Part shown: one piece after another, positions 1 to 8,062 of the stretch | Numbering within the stretch: position 1 is the first letter of the stretch | Layout: each line of letters begins with the position of its first letter | Source: Flavobacteriales bacterium 34_180_T64 | Lineage (GTDB): Bacteria > Bacteroidota > Bacteroidia > Flavobacteriales > Flavobacteriaceae | Assembly (NCBI GenBank): GCA_002162765.1 | Contig: MAAR01000008.1 | Location: forward strand, 116,320-180,319 | Reading direction: 5' to 3' | DNA: 64,000 bases | The notes under the pieces: generated by a model | What the model was told of the DNA's origin: nothing | Database searches by the model: none | What the model saw: the letters and a program-made list of their open reading frames with translations, nothing else | Program-made: the position numbers and the translations under genes

Positions 1-1
1 G

Positions 2-2086
2 GCACATCATATTATGGTGCCTAAAAAAGGTGTTGCCGTTCATATCAACGCATTTAACTTCCCAGTTTGGGGGATGCTCGAAAAATGTGCGGTAAACTGG
101 ATGGCAGGTGTTCCAGCTGTTGTATTACCTGCACCTTCATCGTCGTATTTAGCAGAAGCTGTTGCGCGTGAAATAGTGGCTTCAGGAATTTTACCTGAAG
201 GCGCACTTCAAATTATAAATGGAACCGTTCGAACCATATTAGACACTGTCGAATCTCAAGATGTAGTGACCTTTACAGGATCTGCTACAACAGGTCGCAT
301 ATTAAAAGCACACCCAAGAATTATTCAAGAAGCCGTCCCATTCACTATGGAAGCCGATTCTTTGAATGCTGCAATTCTTGGTGAAGATGCTGTTCCAGGA
401 ACAGCAGAATTTGACTTATTTGTCAAAGAAGTCCGAAAGGAAATGACCGTAAAATGTGGTCAAAAATGTACCGCAATTAGACGTATAATCGTTCCAGAAA
501 ACGTAGTTGAAGATGTGCAAATTGCTCTAGGTAAAGCTTTAGATAAAGTAATTATCGGTGATCCAAGATTAAAGGAAGTACGAATGGGATCATTAATTAG
601 TAAAGAACAAGTAGATGCTGTTCGAGATTCAGTTCAAGATATCGCTAAAGAGGCTCAAATTGTTTACGGAAGTTTAGATAAAATTGAAACTGTGGGAGCA
701 GATGCTAAAAAGGGTGCATTTATGAGTCCTATTTTATTGAGAGCGGATCATCCGTTTGAAAATAATGCAATTCATGAACGTGAAGCTTTTGGGCCTGTGA
801 GTACTATTATGCCTTATAAAAACTTAGATGAAGCTATTTTATTGGCTCAAATGGGTAAAGGTTCACTGGTGTCTTCCATAGCAACTAATGATGATAAAAT
901 TGCGAAAGATTATGTAATTAATGCTGCAAGTCATCATGGTCGCATTTTAGTTTTAAATAGAGAAAGTGCTAAGGAAAGTACAGGTCATGGTTCGCCGTTA
1001 CCTGCACTTGTACATGGTGGACCTGGACGTGCTGGAGGTGGTGAAGAAATGGGAGGTATGCGAGGTATTAAACATTATTTACAGCGCACAGCAATTCAAG
1101 GCTCACCAACAACTCTAACTGAAATCACAGGAATATACCAGCCTAATTCAAAATATAAAGAAGCGGAGCAGCATCCATTCAAATATCATTGGGAGGATAT
1201 TCAACCAGGAATGTCTTTAAAAACACACAAGCGAACATTTACAGATACTGATATCATTAATTTTGCAAACCTCACTTGGGATCATTTTTATGCACATACA
1301 GATATCACCTCTTTAGATGGCAGTATTTTTGAAAAACGAACGGCTCACGGTTATTTCATTATTGCAGCTGCTGCAGGATTATTTGTATATCCAAATAAAG
1401 GTCCAGTTTCAGCGAATTATGGATTGGAAGAATGTCGATTCTTGCGTCCTTTGTATCATAATGATACTGTTTATGTGAGACTAACTTGCAAACAAAAAGT
1501 GGATCGTGATGTAGCAAGTGCGGAGCATCCAAGTGGTATTGTAAAATGGTTTGTTGAGGTGTTTGATGCCGAAGATGAATTAGTTGCTATTGCAACAATT
1601 TTGACAATGGTTCAGAAAAATCAAACGACATTCGTGGAGATGACTGAATCAAAAGTTTCTGAATGCTTGAATAAATTGACGCTAAACACAAAACCAGGGT
1701 GGGGAACATTAACACCGCAACATTTATTAGAACATCTAGAGTATACCTATAGAATTGCATCAGGTGAAATTCAAGATTTTGAAGTTGCTACTCCGGAAAA
1801 AATATTAGAGAAAGTACATAACACACTCTATAATTATAATAAAATGCCTCGTGATTATGATTTCCCATTACGAGAAAAAAGTGAAATGCATAAACTTAAG
1901 CATGACAATATTGAAACAGCGAAGGCAAGGTTTCTTGAAGCTCGTGAAAATTATTTAGCATTTTTTAAAGAAAACCCCGAGGCTAAAATAAAGAATGCGG
2001 TCTTTGGAGAAATGAATAAATATGAATGGTATTTAATGGAACGAAAACATTTGAATCACCATTTTGAACAATTCGGATTACTATAA
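2..2086 (+). CDS. paaZ: PaaZ-type bifunctional oxepin-CoA hydrolase / aldehyde dehydrogenase, 5' truncated by window edge, with extra C-terminal DinB-like domain
   Basis: Ring-opening enzyme of aerobic phenylacetate degradation: a MaoC-type hydratase opens oxepin-CoA and an ALDH domain oxidises the aldehyde. The frame is open to the left edge, so roughly 130 N-terminal residues lie outside; the ATG at 14 is internal. Seen: ALDH motifs TMEADSLN (general base Glu) and GQKCTAIRR (nucleophile Cys), then the block STGHGSPLPALVHGGPGRAGGG. The hydratase domain follows from about residue 375, with WDHFYAHTD carrying the Asp/His pair known from E. coli PaaZ. After the usual PaaZ end (about residue 555) there are about 130 more residues with QHLLEHL and KHLNHHFEQF, resembling the DUF1569/DinB fold. 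It is the first gene of a tight operon (3-base gap to the next gene). Confidence 0.95.
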   Translation, partial: AHHIMVPKKGVAVHINAFNFPVWGMLEKCAVNWMAGVPAVVLPAPSSSYLAEAVAREIVASGILPEGALQIINGTVRTILDTVESQDVVTFTGSATTGRILKAHPRIIQEAVPFTMEADSLNAAILGEDAVPGTAEFDLFVKEVRKEMTVKCGQKCTAIRRIIVPENVVEDVQIALGKALDKVIIGDPRLKEVRMGSLISKEQVDAVRDSVQDIAKEAQIVYGSLDKIETVGADAKKGAFMSPILLRADHPFENNAIHEREAFGPVSTIMPYKNLDEAILLAQMGKGSLVSSIATNDDKIAKDYVINAASHHGRILVLNRESAKESTGHGSPLPALVHGGPGRAGGGEEMGGMRGIKHYLQRTAIQGSPTTLTEITGIYQPNSKYKEAEQHPFKYHWEDIQPGMSLKTHKRTFTDTDIINFANLTWDHFYAHTDITSLDGSIFEKRTAHGYFIIAAAAGLFVYPNKGPVSANYGLEECRFLRPLYHNDTVYVRLTCKQKVDRDVASAEHPSGIVKWFVEVFDAEDELVAIATILTMVQKNQTTFVEMTESKVSECLNKLTLNTKPGWGTLTPQHLLEHLEYTYRIASGEIQDFEVATPEKILEKVHNTLYNYNKMPRDYDFPLREKSEMHKLKHDNIETAKARFLEARENYLAFFKENPEAKIKNAVFGEMNKYEWYLMERKHLNHHFEQFGLL

Positions 2087-2089
2087 AAT

Positions 2090-2842
2090 ATGACACAACC
2101 ATACGTAACACAAACCATTGAAAATGAAGTAGGCTATATTGAATTTTTTCATCCTGCTCATAACTCTTTGCCAGGAGATATTTTGGCAGAATTAGCTCAA
2201 ACTATTACCAATGCTGGTACAAACGATGCAATCAAAGTTATCGTTTTAAAAAGTGGAGGTGATCGCACATTTTGTGCTGGTGCAAGTTTTAAAGAACTCG
2301 TAAATATTAATGACGAAGCCACTGGAAAAATATTCTTTTCTGGATTTGCCAGTGTAATTAATGCGATGCGAAAATGCCCAAAATTTATTATTGGTCGTAT
2401 TCAAGGAAAAACTGTTGGAGGTGGCGTTGGAGTAGCATCAGCAACCGACTATTGTATGGCAACTAAATTTGCAGCGATCAAATTAAGTGAATTAAATGTA
2501 GGTATTGGACCCTTTGTAGTTGGACCAGCAGTAGAGCGGAAGTTAGGTTTGTCAGCAATGTCGCAAATAGCCATCGATGCTAATAGTTTTTATCCTGCCG
2601 AATGGGCGCAACAAAGAGGGTTATTTACACAACTTTTTGAAAGCACAATTGAATTGGATGAAGCGGTTAAGACCTTTGCGGAAAATTTATGCACTTACAA
2701 TGCAGAAGCTATGAAAGAAATGAAATCTGTATTTTGGAAAGGCACAGAAGATTGGGATGAATTATTAATAGAACGCGCTGAGATTAGTGGTCGATTAGTA
2801 TTGTCAGATTTCACAAAAGAAAAATTAAAAGGATTTAAATAA
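2090..2842 (+). CDS. Enoyl-CoA hydratase/isomerase (crotonase) family protein of the paa operon
   Basis: A 250-residue crotonase-fold protein. The oxyanion-hole segments are visible as CAGASFKEL (about residues 63-71) and GKTVGGGVGVASATDYCMAT (about 105-124). It follows paaZ by 3 bases and its last base is the A of the next ATG, so the three genes are one transcriptional unit. By position it is a PaaF/PaaG/PaaB-like enzyme acting on ring-opened CoA intermediates. The sequence alone does not tell hydratase from isomerase, so no symbol is given. Length is normal for the family. Confidence 0.9.
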   Translation: MTQPYVTQTIENEVGYIEFFHPAHNSLPGDILAELAQTITNAGTNDAIKVIVLKSGGDRTFCAGASFKELVNINDEATGKIFFSGFASVINAMRKCPKFIIGRIQGKTVGGGVGVASATDYCMATKFAAIKLSELNVGIGPFVVGPAVERKLGLSAMSQIAIDANSFYPAEWAQQRGLFTQLFESTIELDEAVKTFAENLCTYNAEAMKEMKSVFWKGTEDWDELLIERAEISGRLVLSDFTKEKLKGFK

Positions 2843-3438
2843 TGATTTATTCATTCAAAGGATACATACCTGTTGTTCATGAAAGTAGTTTTGTGCATCC
2901 ATTGGCAGCAATAACTGGCAATGTTATAATTGGTGAAAACTGTTACATAGGCCCTGGAGCGGCCATTCGTGGTGATTGGGGTCAGATTATTTTAGAAGAC
3001 GGCGTTAATGTACAAGAGAATTGTACCGTTCATATGTTTCCAGGTAAATCGATTACACTTAAAGAAAGTGCTCATATTGGACATGGAGCGATCATTCATG
3101 GTGCAAATATTGGTCGAAATGTGTTAGTAGGAATGAATACAGTTATTATGGACGATGCTTCCATTGGAGATGAAAGTATTATCGGTGCTATGGCTTTTGT
3201 GAAAGCGGAAACTATTATTCCAAATAGAAGTCTCGTTGTTGGAAATCCTGCAAAAATAATAAAAGAAGTGAGTGATGAAATGATTGAATGGAAAACGAAA
3301 GGCACTAAATTATATCAACAATTACCAAAAGACTGTCATGAGAGTTTAAGAGAAGTAGAGCCACTTAGAAAAGTGCCTGAAAGCCAAAAGTTACAAGATT
3401 CGTTTTATGATACCTTACGTGACTTTATGAAAGAATAA
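2842..3438 (+). CDS. paaY: PaaY-like hexapeptide-repeat thioesterase / gamma-carbonic-anhydrase family protein
   Basis: 198 residues. The N-terminal two thirds are a left-handed beta-helix built from hexapeptide repeats (VIIGENCYIGPGAAIRGDWG and onward). Putative metal-ligand histidines lie in ENCTVH and in HIGHGAIIHG. A helical tail (EMIEWKTKGTKLYQQL) follows, as in PaaY. PaaY proteins are trimeric thioesterases that hydrolyse dead-end CoA esters in the phenylacetate pathway. The start overlaps the previous stop by one base (TAATG), indicating translational coupling. It is the last paa gene here; an intergenic repeat element follows. Confidence 0.88.
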   Translation: MIYSFKGYIPVVHESSFVHPLAAITGNVIIGENCYIGPGAAIRGDWGQIILEDGVNVQENCTVHMFPGKSITLKESAHIGHGAIIHGANIGRNVLVGMNTVIMDDASIGDESIIGAMAFVKAETIIPNRSLVVGNPAKIIKEVSDEMIEWKTKGTKLYQQLPKDCHESLREVEPLRKVPESQKLQDSFYDTLRDFMKE

Positions 3439-3447
3439 ATAATAACG

Positions 3448-3540
3448 TCGTTCCGAACGAAGTGAAGGAAATCTTTAGATTCAACAAAGTTAATCTAAAA
3501 TGAGATTGCCACGTCATTTCATTCCTCGCAATGACAAACT
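3448..3540. repeat. Intergenic palindromic repeat of the 'cgtcattccgaacgaag...' type
   Basis: A gene-free imperfect inverted repeat. The outer left arm reads cgtcgttccgaacgaagtg and the outer right arm, inverted, gtcattgcgaggaatgaaa. Inside lies a hairpin of tttagatt and aatctaaa around about 10 bases (roughly 3473-3500). Shorter relatives sit near 45818 and 51154 in this window. I recognise this as a family scattered between genes in Flavobacteriaceae (REP/MITE-like); its function is not established. It separates the paa operon from the next gene pair. Confidence 0.65.
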
Positions 3541-3560
3541 AACAAACATTAGTCAATAGA

Positions 3561-4844
3561 ATGTCGAATTTTGAATTTAAAATGCCTAAGCTTGGCGAAA
3601 GTATCACGGAAGCAGCCATAATTACATGGTTTAAAAATGTTGGTGATACCATTGAAGAGGACGAGATGTTACTTGAAGTGGCAACAGACAAAGTAGATTC
3701 TGAGGTGCCTTCTACGGTTTCAGGTGTAATTGAAGAGATTTTGTTCAAGGCAAATGAAGTCATAGCAATTGGTGAAGTTATTGCTATTATTAAAACGGAT
3801 GGAAAGGCTTCAATAGCATCAAAAAAAGAAAAGAAGAACGATATTGTTGAAGTTCAATCTCAGCCTAAAAAATTAAAACCATCTCCAAAAAAGATGGTGG
3901 CAGCGAAACAAAACAATAATACGTTTTTTTCGCCTTTAATAATTTCAATTGCAAAAGAACAACACATCAGTTATGAGGAATTGGCTCGTATTCCAGCTAC
4001 AGGAAATGATGGACGTTTACGTAAAAGCGATGTCTTCAACTATATCGATGAAGGCAGACCATATCAGTTTGTGCAACCTGAAGTAACTAACGATCCTACA
4101 GCTTATCGCATACCGCAATTAAAATTAGATAAAGGCAAAGGGAAGATTGTTGAAATGGACAGAATGCGCCAAATGATTGCGGATCATATGGTCTATTCAA
4201 AGCATACTTCACCTCATGTCACAGCTTATGTTGAAGCTGATTTAACCAATATGGTCAAATGGCGTAATGCAAATAAAGATGCTTTTCAAAAAAAGAACAA
4301 TTGTAAATTAACTTTCACACCATTATTTGTGGAAGCCGTTGCGAAAGCAGTTAAAGATTTTCCGAATATCAATGCATCTGTAGATGGGACAAATATCATT
4401 GTAAAAGAAGACATAAATATAGGTATGGCAGCTGCTTTGCCTAGTGGCAATTTAATAGTGCCTGTAGTAAAAAATGCAAATCAAAAGGATTTAAAAACGT
4501 TAGCATCTGAAGTGAATTTATTGTCGACCAAAGCCAGAGAAAATAAGTTAAAGGCTGATGATATAAAAGGAGGCACCTTCACGATATCCAATGTAGGCAC
4601 CTTTGGGAGCTTAATGGGAACACCAATTATTAATCAACCCGAAGTAGCCATTTTGGCCCTAGGAATTATTAAAAAACGAGCTGAGGTTATAGAAACTGAA
4701 AAAGGCGATGAAATTGCAGTTAGAAGTATGATGTATTTATCATTGTCTTTCGATCATCGTGTGGTTGATGGCCATTTAGGAGGATCATTCTTGAGACGTG
4801 TAGCCGATTATTTTGAACAATTTGATGTAGATAGAACAATATGA
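3561..4844 (+). CDS. Dihydrolipoyllysine acyltransferase, E2 of a 2-oxoacid (branched-chain type) dehydrogenase
   Basis: 427 residues with canonical E2 architecture. An N-terminal lipoyl domain carries lipoyl-lysine K44 in ATDKVDSEVP. A peripheral-subunit-binding domain lies at about 122-160 (SPLIISIAKEQHISYEELAR). The catalytic acyltransferase domain ends with SFDHRVVDGHLGG (H399, D403). It moves acyl groups from E1 to CoA on a swinging lipoyl arm. The next gene, a fused E1, overlaps its stop by four bases (ATGA), so the two are coupled. No E3 (dihydrolipoamide dehydrogenase) is adjacent. Branched-chain substrate is the common assignment for this E2/fused-E1 pair, but pyruvate or 2-oxoglutarate cannot be excluded from motifs alone. 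Confidence 0.9.
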   Translation: MSNFEFKMPKLGESITEAAIITWFKNVGDTIEEDEMLLEVATDKVDSEVPSTVSGVIEEILFKANEVIAIGEVIAIIKTDGKASIASKKEKKNDIVEVQSQPKKLKPSPKKMVAAKQNNNTFFSPLIISIAKEQHISYEELARIPATGNDGRLRKSDVFNYIDEGRPYQFVQPEVTNDPTAYRIPQLKLDKGKGKIVEMDRMRQMIADHMVYSKHTSPHVTAYVEADLTNMVKWRNANKDAFQKKNNCKLTFTPLFVEAVAKAVKDFPNINASVDGTNIIVKEDINIGMAAALPSGNLIVPVVKNANQKDLKTLASEVNLLSTKARENKLKADDIKGGTFTISNVGTFGSLMGTPIINQPEVAILALGIIKKRAEVIETEKGDEIAVRSMMYLSLSFDHRVVDGHLGGSFLRRVADYFEQFDVDRTI

Positions 4845-6892
4845 ACAAAGAGATACTAAAAAAGGGTTTTGCTAATTTGTGTACCGCAAAAGCAATGACA
4901 GAATTGTATGAAGCGAATTTCAAACAAGTGTCTAAATATGTGCATGCAACATCTAGAGGACACGAAGCTGTCCAGACTGCTTTAGGAATGCAGTTGCTGC
5001 CTCAGGATTATGCATTCCCTTATTATAGAGATGATGCCATGCTGTTGTCATTGGGATTGCAGCCTTTCGATTTAATGTTACAGTTGATGGCAAAAAAGGA
5101 AGACCCTTTTTCTGGTGGTCGAACCTATTATTGTCATCCAAGTTTAAAAGATAAAGATAAACCTAAAATTCCGCATCAATCTTCGGCAACAGGAATGCAG
5201 GCTATTCCTGCAACAGGAGTCGCTATGGGAATGCAGTATAAAGAATTACAAGGATTAGATGATAAAACGCTTTCAGATTTGCCTCTAGTGGTGTGCAGTC
5301 TTGGTGACGCATCAGTTACTGAAGGTGAAATCGCTGAAGCTTTTCAAATGGCCGCATTAAAGCAGATGCCTATTCTGTATTTAGTGCAAGATAATGGTTG
5401 GGATATTTCAGCTAATGCAGCCGAAACTCGGGCTCAAAATGCCTTTGAATACGCACAAGGATTTCACGGATTAGATGCCATTTCTATTGACGGCGCAAAC
5501 TTTACAGAGTGCTATCAAGAGATTAATAAAGTCATTGAAATAATTCGAACAGAACGTCGTCCATTTTTAGTTCATGCGAAAGTTCCATTGCTTAATCATC
5601 ATACTTCTGGTGTCCGTATGGAATGGTATCGAGACGATTTGGAAGAAGCACGCTCTCGTGATCCGTATCCAGTTTTAAAACAACAATTGAAAGATTTCGG
5701 ATTTACTTCAAAAGAGATTGAGATTATTGAATCTAATGCTATTGAAAACGTAAAATCAGATTTTGATAAAGCAGTTCTCGCTGAAGATCCAAAACCGGAA
5801 GACTTATTCACACATGATTTTGTACCAACACCAATCACTGAAGAAGTTGGTGAGCGTTCGCCAGAAGGAAGTGATAAAGTGGTGATGGTAGATTGCGCCT
5901 TGTTCGCAGTAGAAGAATTGATGAAGAAGCATAAGGAATGTTTGCTCTATGGACAAGATGTTGGTGGAAGATTAGGTGGTGTATTTAGAGAAGCAGCTAC
6001 TTTAGCTCAAAAGTTTGGAGATGATCGTGTGTTCAACACACCGATTCAAGAAGCGTTTATTGTAGGGTCTACGGTAGGTATGAGTGCCGTTGGTTTAAGA
6101 CCAATTGTTGAGGTTCAGTTTGCAGATTACATCTGGCCAGGACTGAATCAATTGTTTACCGAAGTAAGTAGAAGTTGTTACTTAAGTAATGGTAAATGGC
6201 CTGTTAGTATGATTCTTCGAGTTCCAATTGGTGCTTATGGTAGTGGAGGGCCTTACCATTCATCATCGGTAGAAAGTGTGATCACCAATATTAGAGGTAT
6301 AAAAATCGCGTATCCAAGTAATGGAGCCGATTTAAAAGGCTTATTAAAAGCCGCATATTATGATCCAAACCCTGTGGTGATTTTAGAACATAAAGGCTTG
6401 TATTGGTCAAAAGTACCAGGAACGCTAACAGCTACCTCGGTAGAGCCTTCTGAGGATTATGTATTGCCATTTGGAAAAGCTTGGGTTTTACAAGAAATTT
6501 GGAAGCAAGAAGATGTTGAAACACTTACAATTGTAACTTATGGAATGGGCGTACATTGGGCTTATAATGCTTCGGGAGAATTAGGAATGCAAGATCAAAT
6601 TGAGATTATTGATTTGAGAACTTTATTTCCTTTAGATGAAGACACGATCATGACATCTGTTAAGAAAACTGGTAAATGTCTCGTAGTTACTGAAGAACCA
6701 TCCAATAATAGTTTCGCAAGAGCATTGGCTGGGAAAATACAAGAAGAATGTTTCAAATATTTAGATGCTCCTGTTATGACTATTGGTAGTGAAAACCTCC
6801 CAGCCATACCACTTAACTCAACTTTGGAACAAACGATGATTCCTTCAACAGAGAAAGTAAAGGTAAAAATAGAATCCTTGTTGAATTACTAG
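4841..6892 (+). CDS. 2-oxoacid dehydrogenase E1, alpha and beta subunits fused (branched-chain type)
   Basis: 683 residues. The alpha half carries the thiamine-diphosphate motif beginning GDAS at about residue 155 and closing with QDNGWDIS. The beta half starts near residue 345 (KVVMVDCALFAVEELM) and holds the E1-beta blocks VFNTPIQEAFIVG and VEVQFADYIWPGLNQL. It decarboxylates a 2-oxoacid and reductively acylates the E2 lipoyl group. Fused alpha/beta E1 proteins of this length are common in Bacteroidota. It starts inside the E2 stop codon. The bestrophin gene begins 32 bases downstream, probably from its own promoter. Confidence 0.92.
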   Translation: MNKEILKKGFANLCTAKAMTELYEANFKQVSKYVHATSRGHEAVQTALGMQLLPQDYAFPYYRDDAMLLSLGLQPFDLMLQLMAKKEDPFSGGRTYYCHPSLKDKDKPKIPHQSSATGMQAIPATGVAMGMQYKELQGLDDKTLSDLPLVVCSLGDASVTEGEIAEAFQMAALKQMPILYLVQDNGWDISANAAETRAQNAFEYAQGFHGLDAISIDGANFTECYQEINKVIEIIRTERRPFLVHAKVPLLNHHTSGVRMEWYRDDLEEARSRDPYPVLKQQLKDFGFTSKEIEIIESNAIENVKSDFDKAVLAEDPKPEDLFTHDFVPTPITEEVGERSPEGSDKVVMVDCALFAVEELMKKHKECLLYGQDVGGRLGGVFREAATLAQKFGDDRVFNTPIQEAFIVGSTVGMSAVGLRPIVEVQFADYIWPGLNQLFTEVSRSCYLSNGKWPVSMILRVPIGAYGSGGPYHSSSVESVITNIRGIKIAYPSNGADLKGLLKAAYYDPNPVVILEHKGLYWSKVPGTLTATSVEPSEDYVLPFGKAWVLQEIWKQEDVETLTIVTYGMGVHWAYNASGELGMQDQIEIIDLRTLFPLDEDTIMTSVKKTGKCLVVTEEPSNNSFARALAGKIQEECFKYLDAPVMTIGSENLPAIPLNSTLEQTMIPSTEKVKVKIESLLNY

Positions 6893-6907
6893 CTTTTTGT
6901 ATCTTTC
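6878..6907 (+). promoter_or_regulatory. Candidate Bacteroidetes sigma-A promoter for the bestrophin-like gene
   Basis: TTG at 6878-6880 is followed after 19 bases by TATCTTTC at 6900-6907, close to the flavobacterial consensus TTG-N17-23-TAnnTTTG (one mismatch). It lies 17 bases before the ATG at 6925 and overlaps the end of the E1 coding region. Pattern match only. Confidence 0.45.
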
Positions 6908-6924
6908 ATAGATAAATTGAATCT

Positions 6925-8028
6925 ATGTATACAAAACGAATATTTCCTGTTCGCGTTATCCTTCGATGGACACGTCGACATATTTTTCTATTTCTATTTC
7001 TGGGATTAATTCCTGTTGTCTTATTTGATGTTCTAGGTTTGAAATGGTTACATGTACCATGGTTACCATTGGGTGTTTTAGGTACAGCTGTAGCATTTAT
7101 TGTAAGTTTTAAGAATAATGCTTCTTATGATCGTTTATGGGAAGCACGCAAAATATGGGGAGGTATAGTGAACGCCTCGCGCTCTTGGACGATCATGGTC
7201 AAAGATTTTATTAATAATGATCATGCCACACGTATTAGAAATGATGAAGAATTACAAGCGATAAAACGAGAACTGGTACATCGACATGTTGCCTGGTTAA
7301 CGGCTTTGCGTTATCAATTACGTCAGGAGAGGCCTTGGGAAATGCATTTGAAATCTAAAAAGTCGAATAAAGAATTTAAGACTACAAATTTTATAGTTTG
7401 TGAAGATAATACGCCTGTTCAAGATGCAATTAAGACGTATATTTCAGAGGCAGAGTTTAAAGAGGTATTTGCTAAAGGAAATCAGGCCACACAATTAATA
7501 GGCATTCAGTCAAAACGATTAAAAGAATTGAAACAAGAAGGTTTAATTGAAGATTTTAGACATATGGAAATGACCAATATGTTAGCTGAATTTTATACGC
7601 TTCAAGGGAAGAGTGAACGCATTAAAAATTTCCCTTATCCTAGGCAGTTTGCTACGTTGAATTATCTGTTTGTCTGGATATTTATTTTACTTATTCCATA
7701 CGGAATTATGGAAGAATTTGAGAGTTTTGGTGATAAAATTCTACATCTTTTAAATGAACACGATTCACAAACATCTATAATTCATCGTACGCAAGAATTT
7801 ATTGCGAAGCATTTTGTTTGGTTCTCGGTTCCATTTAGTGCTTTAATTTCATGGGTATTTCATACGATGGAAGTCATAGGAGAAAACACTGAAAATCCTT
7901 TTGAAGGAGGTCCAAATGATGTTCCAATAACAGATATGAGTCGTGGTATTGAGATCGATATTAGACAGTTAATTGATGATGCTGAGATTCCCGAACCGTA
8001 TAAATGGATTAATGATATTGTGATGTAA
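6925..8028 (+). CDS. Bestrophin-like family channel (UPF0187)
   Basis: 367-residue membrane protein. Two N-terminal hydrophobic segments (about 20-70) precede the family signature SFKNNASYDRLWEARKIWG, and two more hydrophobic segments lie near residues 245-265 and 285-305. Bacterial bestrophin homologues are pentameric ion channels of the inner membrane; KpBest is cation-selective, so anion transport should not be assumed. It sits convergent to a SulP transporter gene with a 32-base gap. Length matches the somewhat longer Bacteroidota members, which carry a soluble insert (about 150-220 here). Confidence 0.88.
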   Translation: MYTKRIFPVRVILRWTRRHIFLFLFLGLIPVVLFDVLGLKWLHVPWLPLGVLGTAVAFIVSFKNNASYDRLWEARKIWGGIVNASRSWTIMVKDFINNDHATRIRNDEELQAIKRELVHRHVAWLTALRYQLRQERPWEMHLKSKKSNKEFKTTNFIVCEDNTPVQDAIKTYISEAEFKEVFAKGNQATQLIGIQSKRLKELKQEGLIEDFRHMEMTNMLAEFYTLQGKSERIKNFPYPRQFATLNYLFVWIFILLIPYGIMEEFESFGDKILHLLNEHDSQTSIIHRTQEFIAKHFVWFSVPFSALISWVFHTMEVIGENTENPFEGGPNDVPITDMSRGIEIDIRQLIDDAEIPEPYKWINDIVM

Positions 8029-8031
8029 ACG

Positions 8032-8062
8032 AAAAAAAGGGACTAAATTAAGTCGATTTTTT
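8032..8062. terminator. Weak bidirectional hairpin between convergent genes
   Basis: A run of A, then gact, a six-base loop, agtc and a T-run lies between the bestrophin stop and the SulP stop. The stem is only 4-5 bp, so this is tentative. Confidence 0.3.
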
